64,000 bases of DNA, taken from Myoxocephalus aenaeus (Eukaryota > Chordata > Actinopteri > Perciformes > Cottidae). Location: positions 738,501 through 802,500 of the forward strand of contig JBAMJR010000087.1 of assembly GCA_038501785.1 (NCBI GenBank), written 5' to 3'. A model generated the notes under the pieces. The model had not been told where the DNA came from and ran no database searches. It was given only the letters and a program-made list of their open reading frames with translations. Positions 10,188 to 19,721 of this stretch are shown one piece after another (positions within the stretch are counted from its first letter, which is position 1; every line of letters starts with the position of its first letter). The position numbers and the translations under genes were made by a program.

Positions 10188-11539
10188 ATGTCCAGCAGCT
10201 GTTGGAGATTAAAGCAGAAGTCCCCCCTGAGTGCCTGGACCTGGAACAGGAGGACCCGGAACCCCTCCACATAAAAGAGGAGGCAGAGTCCCTCCACATA
10301 AAAGAGGAAGAGGAGGATCTCTGGACCCGTCTAGAGGGAGAGCAGCTTAATGTGCTGGAGGAGGCCGATATCACCAAGTGCACATTCACTGCTGTTACTG
10401 TAAAGAGTGAAGATGACAAACCTCAGACCTCACAGCTTCATCAAAGCCAGATGGAGGACAACAGAGAAGCGGAGCCTCTAGCCGGCAGATCAGAGACACC
10501 GATAAAAACTGAAAATGATGGAGAGGACTGTGGGGGATCAGGACCAGCCAGGAACCTAAATCCACATCGTCATTCACTTCCAAATGCTGATGATGAAAAG
10601 GCTTCAGAATCTTCTGAGACTGAAGTCATGAATGGTGATTGGCAAGAACCTTTGTCAGATTCTGAACCTGAAAGTGAAGACAGGGACAATGTTTGGAAAG
10701 AGACCAGGGCACCTGAGTCTGCTGCACATGCCCTGAAATATAAGGAAGCCCTTGTAAGTCATGTGGGATGTAACACTGGCAACAAATCCTTCAGCTTCTT
10801 CAAGTGTAGTAAACGAGTCAAGGGGTTTCTGCAGAAACACATGATTTGTCATTTTGGAAAAATGTCCTCCAGCTTTTTGGTTAGAAATAAATGTTTTAGA
10901 TTGAAGCAGAAGAAAGAATCACGGCCAAGAGTTATCATGGGAGAGAAACGATTCAGTTGTGATGTTTGTGGGAAAAGATTTACACAACAGAGACATCTGA
11001 AGCAACACATGAGAGTCCACACAGGAGGGAAACCATTCAGTTGCGATGTTTGTGGGAAAAGATTTACAAGACAGGGAAATCTGAAGACACACATGAGAGT
11101 CCACACAGGAGAGAATTCATTCAGTTGTTATGTTTGTGGGAAAATATTTACAGAACAGGGAAATCTGACGAGACATGTGAGAGTCCACACAGGAGAAAAA
11201 CCATTCAGTTGTGATATTTGTGGGAAAAGATTTAAAGAACAGGGACATCTGAAGACACACATGAGAGTCCACACAGGAGAGAAACCATTCAGTTGTGATG
11301 TTTGTGGAAATAGATTTACACGACAGGGAAATCTGAAAACGCACATGAGAGTCCACACAGGAGAGAAACCAATCATTTGTGATGTTTGTAGGAAAAGATT
11401 CACAAGACAGGACCATCTGAAGACACACATGAGAGTCCACACAGGAGAGAAATTATTCAGTTGTGATGTTTGTGGGAAAAGTTTCACAAGACAGGAAAAT
11501 CTGAAGAAACACAGGAGAGTCCACACAGGAGATAATTAG
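10188..11539 (+). CDS. ZNF-A finger exon, 7 C2H2 fingers
   Basis: Probable nuclear DNA-binding C2H2 zinc-finger protein. The acceptor ctccctgcag|atgtcc at 10187 lets the exon join a phase-1 first exon as HRS-D-VQQLLEIKAEV. The first 100 residues are acidic with two IKEE motifs fitting the SUMO consensus; a linker with a degenerate finger (FKCSKR...H) follows. Seven tandem fingers of the form C-x2-C-x12-H-x3-H with TGEKP-type linkers run from about 10945 to the TAG at 11537-11539. Predicted recognition residues (-1,2,3,6) are QRHQ, RGNT, EGNR, EGHT, RGNT, RDHT and RENK. The first six match ZNF-C fingers 3-8 in order, so the two genes are recent paralogues. The target is unknown. Confidence 0.88.
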
Positions 11540-11798
11540 TTTCTTCCAGTTGTGAAAGATTAATGATGTATGTTGTTGTTGTGGTTGTTCTCTTTCTCTT
11601 GTGTTGATTTTAAAAACATGTTAAATGTTTAAAATGTAATTTGTTTGTAAATGAGATGGAAGGCCAAGGTTTTTTTGAACAGCTGATGAATCTTTATTAA
11701 AAACAATGACAACATACTGTGTGTCTGTAATGGAGGAAACTAAAAACTCTCTGTTTTTTAAATGAATTTTCCGTGTAATGTGTTCAAATCTACATACA

Positions 11799-11804
11799 AA
11801 TAAA
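11799..11804 (+). terminator. ZNF-A polyadenylation signal
   Basis: AATAAA 260 bases after the stop codon, within a 3' flank that is conserved at ZNF-C (AATAAA at 45470). Confidence 0.55.
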
Positions 11805-11839
11805 CGTATGCAAGTTTACTTTGTGTTACTGAATCTTTA

Positions 11840-11972
11840 CAGATAAGACAAAACTTATGTTTTCAAACTGTCAGAGTAGGCCACAGAATATCCCTTCGGT
11901 GGTCACTCTTGAAGGAAGTGAAATAGAGGTTGTTGACACTTATAAATATCTGGGTATTTTGATTGATGACTT
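11840..11972 (+). mobile_element. LINE reverse-transcriptase tail fragment
   Basis: The frame reads TDKTKLMFSNCQS then VVTLEGSEIEVVDTYKYLGI, the hydrophobic region after the RT palm in L2/CR1-type LINEs. The fragment follows both ZNF-A and ZNF-C (45525-45665), so it was in place before the duplication. Confidence 0.6.
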
Positions 11973-12616
11973 AAAACTGGGTTTTTATTTTCGAATTAAA
12001 CTGCTTTTCAACTAATGTAAAAAAGAGATTAGTATAAATGTATATGTGTTGCTCTTCATGTACAAACACAGGAATACATAATACAAAATAATAACAATTG
12101 CATTTTGTGAGGAGCAAACTGCATGTAGGAAATCTAAAGTACAATTCGTCAAACAGCTGCTCCAGCTGTGATTCTAGAGGAACGTTTCCCCGCTTCACCA
12201 GCAGGTGGCGAGTCTACTGCAGCCGTATGGCTCATGTAGCTTCAGGAAGGGGTTAATAAAACAAAGGCCTTGGACGGACACGGCGCCAGAGAGCTGCCGT
12301 TGTGTTTGCAGGTTAAATGTTCGGCAAAGCGGAGGCTGCGGCTGGGTTATGGTGGGAGGTCAAAATGTGCCCGTCTTAAAGTGTGAATCAGTCCTAAAAT
12401 GTCACGGATCGACTCATTCCACTACTTTAAGATACACATTTCATTCCGTCATAAAACAAAAACATATTAATTGATGCTTTACACTCATTAATTAATTAAT
12501 TATGAATATTGTTACAGTAATGAAGATCGTAATGTTTTTTTTTCTGGTGGCTGATTGTGTCTTTAGGAAAGTCTTTAAACAGACAGATGAGACTGAGGAA
12601 GAGAAAGAAGAGATAG

Positions 12617-12667
<51 letters not shown>

Positions 12668-13860
12668 TAATTAACAGACATGGTAGCACAGAGCGTAAGG
12701 TGTTTTGTGCAGGTGCAACCCCTAAACCCCCCAAAGCTCCCTCCATGGAGAATTCTTACATTTCTTTATCACAAATGTATGACCGATCTCATGTGACTAT
12801 AACACGGTTTTCTTTCAGGTCACAGTTCATTCATTTGACCTCCTTCACTACCCATCATGCTCCTTGCCAGGACTTTGACAACTGACTTAAACGCTGGCGG
12901 CTCCACTCTAACCACCTTCTGTGTAAAATGTACAAGATCGAAGATTGGGACGTGGCCAGAAGTGCAACATATCTGCACGAGAGCAGTTAAACAATTATTG
13001 TGTTATTCATTGTTCCGCTGAGGAACATGCGTGTTGTGTCTCGTTGCGGATATGAGGAGTAGTTTGTTATCAAGGGTCGTTACTAAAGCTGGTTAAGGGT
13101 CTTTCGGAACAGAACAGTGCCAGAGTTTTGCACCGTTTATCATTATCATGAAATCATTGTTTGTGTAATTTTCCACTTGTTATCTGTTGCGTTACTCAAA
13201 CAACAAATATACAATTGCATTTTGGCTTGGTTTAATATTGTTTTACTATGCTGTCCTCTTCTTATATTTGAAGAAATGAACATTCCTCTGTGAATGTATT
13301 GAAATACAGATCATGAGTAGGAATATAATTTTTTACTTGTGTACAAAGCTGACTTCCCAATATGCTGCTATTAAGTAATCGTATGAACTTGATATTGGTT
13401 GTTTTGTCTATGTTTTCTTTAATGCTACATTAAATTATACGATATCCTAGTAACCCATGCACCAACTTTGTTGGTGCACAGCATGGAGCAATACAAAAAA
13501 AGAGAACAGGACAACATTTCTCAAACTCTTCCCAGTTGTAGTTAATTTAGTGAATTAGTGAATCATTGAAAAGACAAACACTCTCCTTTAATAAAAAAGG
13601 AAAAAATAAACCGACGTTAAAGTGAGGCTACTATTTCAAATTGCACACAAAGGACATAACGAGCGTACCAACTACAGAATAAAATCTTTTCGGCATTCCC
13701 GTTGACTGCAGACAATCAGACACACCAAGTTAGCTAGCTACCGTTAGCATGCTATATCTGCCAAGAATTAGTGTTGCACACTGGTCATTATGAGGGCGAC
13801 AACTAATTGCAGAATTCTTGCTTGAAAAAAAAGTGTCAGAACAAAACAAATAAATTAAGT
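11973..13860. other. Spacer without recognised gene
   Basis: Contains a (TG)n tract at 12620-12666 and a short perfect hairpin near 13458-13478. Open frames across the TG tract are low-complexity. No gene recognised. Confidence 0.5.
12620..12666 (+). repeat. (TG)n microsatellite
   Basis: About 23 uninterrupted TG dinucleotides. Confidence 0.97.
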
Positions 13861-13869
13861 CCTTTAACT

Positions 13870-14175
13870 AAAAACACATTCAGGTTCAAATGTTTCCCCA
13901 ATGAGCTCTTTAGTCCCACTTGGTGTTTCCTTCCACAGTCAAACACACACACACACACACACACAGAATGTAATCTGAGTAAATGTCAGAATAGACTCGG
14001 CCACTGCCAGCATAGCTCCGACCGTCTATTTATGGCGGGGAGACGGGATATTTTAAGAAAGTGTTTAACTCAAGTGCAGTCTGGTCTCTTGTCAACACGC
14101 TGTATCTCACAGTAACAACACACAACTTTGACTCAGCAGAGACTGATGGTACAACACACTCCGAGTTTTGTGGGG
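13870..14175. repeat. Duplicate of sialyltransferase 3'-flank block
   Basis: Matches 61386-61690 over about 300 bases, including gagctctttagtcccacttg, an internal (CA)n tract (13943-13966) and ggcggggagacgggatattt. Orientation is the same. The origin is unclear: either a low-copy repeat or a block copied from the ST6GalNAc flank into the ZNF cluster. Confidence 0.7.
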
Positions 14176-14507
14176 ATTTGTTAAGTCTGGTTGAAGGGTG
14201 ACTTTTGTTTCAACGATTCAATCAACATTTAAAGTGTTTTCTTTGCGACATTCGGAGCATTAATTAAGCAGCAAACAACTATTATCTCTGAAGCTATCGA
14301 GGAGTGATGGAGAATGAAGTCTCTCACCCTCTGTGTGTTTCTATCAGAGCATTTCTGATTTGTTTACATGGCCGTGCACCACAATAGAGTGCTGCAGGGA
14401 TGACGTAGTTTTGAACTTACCATCTCACTGGTTCCTAAACAAAAGGCAGATGGGATTTTTCCACTGCGAGGCCTCCGCCATGTTGAGAGCCGTGCAGAGG
14501 GAACAGA

Positions 14508-15404
14508 CAGGGGCGGACTGGCCACAGGGGACACCGGGGAAATCCCTGGTTGGCCGACGGGGTTGGGCAGAGCCACCTCCATCACCAACCGGCTCTCCCT
14601 CTGATCGGCGGCTCCGACTACGTTCTATGCTTCACAGAACACGTTAAATGAATTATAATACACAGAGTCATATATTCACATATTCAGTAGCTACTTGACA
14701 TGTGTCAAGACTAAGAGGCTCAGACACACAGACGGATGTATCCGGTCATTCTTCACTATAAAACATATTTTTCGAAGAAAGAAAATTCCATTCATTGAGC
14801 GTGATTCGACAGCATGGCACCAAAACGTAAATCCTTTAAAAGGAGTATACTGATATTGTTTTTATTAGTCATTATGTGACTATAAAGCACCTTGGTCGGC
14901 AGAGTTAGTTTAGGTTCTGTTAACTTATTGTTTGGTTATGCACCTTCAACACCCCTACACACACACACACACAAACACACACGCAGCATGCAACACTACT
15001 GATACCCCATCATATGTTCTGTTCTACAATATAGTTCGTACTAATTCTACTTCTGACATTCATTCCTTAAGGCTCTGTAGTTATACGTATCATCTGATAC
15101 TAGCCCAGAGTTAAGCATATTCATCTAGCAAACTATACCTACCTTGGAGTATTACAATAGCCAGTATCATTTTATGTAATGTGTCCACCCAGGCAAATTG
15201 GTGGAGCCAAATGTTATTTAAAAAAAACATATATGATGTGATTTCTTTGTAATCGTCCAAAAATAATGTTAAGTGTATGGGTATATTTCCAAGTAAGCCA
15301 CTGACTGTCGATACGTGCGATGTATTGAGTGGGCAGCGCGTCGCATTGAGTGGGCCGGTCTGACAGTAACTCCTGGGCCACTTTTTACCCCCAGTCCGCC
15401 CCTG
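14508..15404. mobile_element. hAT-like non-autonomous transposon
   Basis: Terminal inverted repeats caggggcggactgg at 14508 and its reverse complement ending cagtccgcccctg at 15404. Flanks ggaacaga (14500-14507) and agaacaga (15405-15412) form an 8-bp target duplication with one mismatch. No transposase frame was found. The interior includes a CA-rich tract near 14956. Confidence 0.8.
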
Positions 15405-15601
15405 AGAACAGATATGCTCCGACTTTCAAATTTCACAACGAGACGTGTTGCAAAAAGCGTTAAAAATGCTCTTTGGCAAAACGAGTTGGGAAACAATGCT
15501 GATACTGGGCATTGGGTGAGAACGCAACTAGGCGTTAAAATTTAAATAATGGGGGAAAAATAGATTCAATGCAGACATCAAAATACATTTTAATTAAAGC
15601 T

Positions 15602-15610
<9 letters not shown>

Positions 15611-15660
<50 letters not shown>
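15611..15660. repeat. (TA)n microsatellite
   Basis: Uninterrupted TA run of about 50 bases followed by a degenerate TATATATTTTATATATA stretch. Confidence 0.95.
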
Positions 15661-15667
<7 letters not shown>

Positions 15668-15688
15668 TTTATATATATATAAATATGT

Positions 15689-15945
15689 ATATTCAATTCA
15701 ATTCAGTTTATTTTATATAGCCCAACATCACAAATACAAGTTTGCCTCGGAGAGCTTTACAATCTGTACACATAACATCCTTGTCCCGGGACCTCACATC
15801 GGATCAGGAAAAACTCCCCCAAATGAAGATATTAAAAACCCTTTCACCCAAAAAGGGGAAGAAACCTGAGGGAGAGCAACAGAGGAGGATCCCTCTCCCC
15901 GGATGAACAGAAGCAATAGATGTCATGTGGCCAGAATGAATAACG
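15689..15945 (-). mobile_element. L2/Maui-type LINE 3' tail
   Basis: The reverse complement carries gttgctctccctcaggtttc, the gatccgatgtgaggtcccgg phrase and a terminal tataaaataaactgaattga repeat tail. The same 3' end is present in plus orientation at 34235-34495. Only untranslated sequence remains. Confidence 0.65.
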
Positions 15946-16572
15946 TAGCGGAGTTAAAATTGGGTGTTTCACTGCAGCGCCCCCTTGTGTTTGAATATTA
16001 TGGGAAAAAATGTGGGTACATTAAGGGACACAATGTTGACATATGCTACAAAGTTTGTGAAGATAGGCCAAGTGATTTTGGAAGTTATGTGTATTGACAT
16101 ATTGAGGGCTAAGAGGTTAATTTGTTAATAACTTCTACGCAATGAGATATCAACAAAGTTGAAAGTATTGTTTGATCACATTGAACCAATGATGATCCAC
16201 AGAAAGTTTTTTAAGAACTGGAACTAGCGTGTAGGAGGATTGACAAGAATGTGTTTTTTACTAAATTAAAAATGGAGGAAAATCTAAGTAGGCGGATTTG
16301 TTTTTTGTAGAGCACATGTGTGCCAAATCTCAGGTCAATCGGTTTTAGGTGGCAAAAATGGATAGCTTTTACAGCTAATGGTAAAAGCGAGCTATTTTTT
16401 TCCGACACCCAAATTAGATTTTCGCCGAGTCAGAGAGGTGTCGAAATTTTGAATAATGTCGGTTAAACCCAAGCACCTCTTTTCCCCACGCAAAGCCCTA
16501 CCATAAAAATAAGAAGAACAATTTGAATAACAATAGGTCCTTCGCTCTGACTACGTCAGTGCTCGGGCCCTA
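15946..16572 (-). mobile_element. gggcccgagc repeat family, minus copy
   Basis: The reverse complement begins ttagggcccgagcactgacg and aligns through shared phrases (ccattgacctgagatttggc-like, ggttcaatgtgatcaaac, acttccaaaatcacttggc) with 19780-20470. No coding capacity was recognised. The class is unresolved. Confidence 0.65.
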
Positions 16573-17410
16573 ATTATCACGATATTCACCTTGAGTTCCT
16601 CCTCAACCGTAACGAAATAGCTGAAGTACAATTTGTTATTTGACCTCCAGAAATGTAGCGGTCAGCATGCCAAGTATGAAAAGCAGAACATTTGCCAACT
16701 TGCTCTTTTCCACACAGAATATCAGGACAGTGTTAAGGGAAGCTCATACAAAATGATTACAGAACTGAGTTGAATTGATATTATTCATAAAAATGTTAAA
16801 CTGTTTGTTTGCCAATAGACAATAGTAAACATAAAATAAAGGCTTTCTAGGTGACACTAGACACTAATTGGATCAGGCAGTTAAAAACTGTCTCTACTTT
16901 CCCGCTAACTATCCATCATATATTTTCCAAGAACCTTCCTGTGAGTTTACAGTTACATAGAAGCTTATTTCTAGAGAATTATAGAATACGATGGGATCTG
17001 TAAAATAAAGTGTAACCAAAGTTTCAGTAACACTAAGTAAACTTGCATGAGTTTCTTTTTTTGTAGATTTAAAAACATTACATGGAAATATGCATTTTAA
17101 ATACAGATGTATTTGTACAGAGATTTTAGTTTGTTTTTAGCTTCCTCCATCACAGACAAACAGTATGTTGTCATTGTTTTTAATAAAGATTCATCAGCAG
17201 TTGAAAAAACACTTTGCCTTCAATCTTATTTAACAATTTACATATTTTTTCAAAGAAACACAAGAGAAAGAGAACAACAAAAACGTCCAACAACGTTGCT
17301 TTCCATCTCATTTACAAACAAATTACATTTAAAACAATTTACACATTTGTTTTAATGAACACAAGAGAACAACAAAAACTTCCATCATTAATCTTTCACA
17401 ACTGGAAGAA
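16573..17410. other. ZNF-B 3' flank, duplicated at ZNF-D
   Basis: 16735-17410 matches 51436-51490 plus 53097-53710, with the Tc1 element at 51491-53096 missing here. It is the common 3' flank of the two minus-strand ZNF genes. The site matching AATAAA in ZNF-A and ZNF-C reads AAGAAA on the minus strand near 17055. Confidence 0.7.
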
Positions 17411-17411
17411 A

Positions 17412-17496
17412 CTAATTATCTCCTGTGTGGACTCTGGTGTGACTCTTCAGATCAGGCTGCCTTTTAAATCTTTCCGCACAAACATCACAACCGAAT
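17412..17496 (-). pseudogene. Vestigial last finger beyond ZNF-B stop
   Basis: Directly after the TAA at 17499-17497 the same frame continues PFGCDVCAERFKRQPDLKSH and ends TRVHTGDN then TAG, the terminal sequence used by the other ZNF genes. The linker GEKP is replaced by GD-stop-P. One former finger is therefore now outside the protein. Confidence 0.85.
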
Positions 17497-17498
17497 GG

Positions 17499-19459
17499 TT
17501 AGTCTCCTGTGTGGAATCTCAAGTGTTTCTTCAGACTTTGATGTACAGTATATCTTTTCCCACAAACATCACAACCGAATGGTTTCTCTCCCGTGTGGAC
17601 TCTGATGTGTTGCTTCAGACTTTGCTGTACAGTAAATCTTTTCCCACAAACATCACAACTGAAAGGTTTCTCTCCTGTGTGGCCTCTCATATGTACAGTC
17701 AGCGTGCCCTGTCCTGTAAATCTTTTCCCACAAACATCACAACTGAAAGGTTTCTCTCCTGTGTGGCCTCTCATATGTACAGTCAGCTTGGACTGTTCTG
17801 TGAATCTTTTTCCGCAAACATCACAACTGAATGGTTTCTCGCCTGTGTGGACTCTCATGTGTGTCTTCAGACTTTGATGTACAGTAAATCTTTTCCCACA
17901 AACATCACAACCGAATGGTTTCTCTGCCGTGTGGACTCTCATGTGTTGCTTCAGATTTCGCCGTAGAGTAAATCTTTTCCCACAAACATCACAACCGAAT
18001 GGTTTCTCTCCCGTGTGGACTCTCATGTGTGTCTTCAGACTTTGATGTACAGTATATCTTTTCCCACAAACATCACAACTGAATGGTTTCTCTCCCGTGT
18101 GGACTCTCATGTGTGTCTTCAGACTTTGATGTACAGTAAATCTTTTCCCACAAACATCACAACTGAATGGTTTCTCTCCCGTGTGGACTCTCATGTGTGT
18201 CTTCAGACTTTGATGTACAGTAAATCTTTTCCCACAAACATCACAACCGAATGGTTTCTCTCCCGTGTGGACTCTCATGTGTGTCTTCAGATTTCGCCGT
18301 AGAGTAAATCTTTTCCCACAAACATCACAACCGAATGGTTTCTCTCCCGTGTGGACTCTCATGTGTTGCTTCAGATTTCGCCGTAGAGTAAATCTTTTCC
18401 CACAAACATCACAACCGAATGGTTTCTCTCCCGTGTGGACTCTCATGTGTGTCTTCAGACTTTGATGTACAGTAAATCTTTTCCCACAAACATCACAACT
18501 GAATGGTTTCTCTCCCGTGTGGACTCTCATGTGTGTCTTCAGACTTTGATGTACAGTAAATCTTTTCCCACAAACATCACAACTGAATGGTTTCTCTCCC
18601 GTGTGGACTCTCATGTGTGTCTTCAGACTTTGATGTACAGTAAATCTTTTTCCGCAAACATCACAACTGAACGGTTTCTCGCCTGTGTGGCCTCTCATGT
18701 GTGTCTTCAGATGTCCCTGTCTTGAGAATCTTTTTCCGCAAACATCACAACTGAATGTTTTCTCGCCTGTGTGGCCTCTCATGTGTGTCTTCAGATTTCC
18801 CTTTCCTGTGAATCTTTTCGCACAAACATCACAACTGAATGGTTGCTCTCCTGTGTGGACTCTCATGTGTGTCTTCAGATGTCGCTGTTGTGTAAATCTT
18901 ATTCCACAAACATCACAACTGGATGGTTTCTCTCTCGTGAGACCTCTTAGCCGTGATTCTTTCTTTTGTTTTACTCTAAAACATTTCTTTCTAACCAAAC
19001 AGCTCGAGGACATTATTCCGAAATGACACATGTGTCTCTGAAGAAACCCCTTGGAGGAAAACCATTTACAACACTTGAAGAAGCTGAAGGATTTGTTGCC
19101 AGTGTTACATCCCACATGACTTACAAGGACTTCCTTATGTTTCAGGGCATGTGGAGCAGACTCGGGTGCCCTGGTCTCCTTCAAAACATTGTCCCTGGCT
19201 TCACTTTCAGGCCCAGAATCTGACAAAGGTTCTTGCCAATCAACATTAATGACGTCAGTATCAGAAGATAGGAACTTGGCGATATCGGCCTCCTCCAGAA
19301 CATTAAGCTCATCTCCCTCTAGACGGGTCCAGAGATCCTCCTCTTCCTCTTTTATGTGGAGGGGCTCTGGCTCCTCTTTTATGTGGAGGGGTTCCGGGTC
19401 CTCCTGGTCCAGGTACTCAGAGGGGACATCTGCTTTAATCTCTAACAACTGCTGGACAT
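17499..19459 (-). CDS. ZNF-B finger exon, 17 C2H2 fingers
   Basis: Probable nuclear C2H2 zinc-finger protein; with the first exon at 27681-27825 it would be 701 residues. The exon starts after ccctgcag| as D-VQQLLEIKADVPSEYLDQE, with two IKEE motifs, an acidic linker and a degenerate finger, then 17 fingers. Helix residues (-1,2,3,6) in order: QRHT, GGNT, RGHT, VQST x3, LRNQ, LRNT, VQST x3, LRNQ, VQST, ESKV, GGTV, VQSQ, VQSK. Seven fingers share VQST exactly, and DNA between units is nearly identical, so the array has recently expanded by unequal exchange or conversion. It ends at a premature TAA; a further finger lies beyond. One linker is TAEKP rather than TGEKP. The binding site is unknown. 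Confidence 0.88.
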
Positions 19460-19721
19460 CTGCAGGGAGCACATTATGGACAACGGTGACTTCAGACTGA
19501 TATCAGCTTTCAATAGTGGAGACATTCTAGGAATTTGACTAAATGTATATTTGTTGCTCTTCATGTATAAACACATAAATACATAATACAAAACAATGGC
19601 ATTTGGAAACAGCAGTACAGTAGTGAATTGGTGCAGACTGCAAAGGGCGCTGGAATAAATATGGAAATATTGATTTTCTACGAGGTAGGCAGATGTCACA
19701 CACGTCATACAACGATACTAC

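Noticed and set aside
10849..11526. Antisense frames opposite the zinc fingers (also at 17.6-19.5k, 44-45k, 53.7-55k)
   Set aside because: Periodic 28-residue shadows of the finger units; no independent start or domain.
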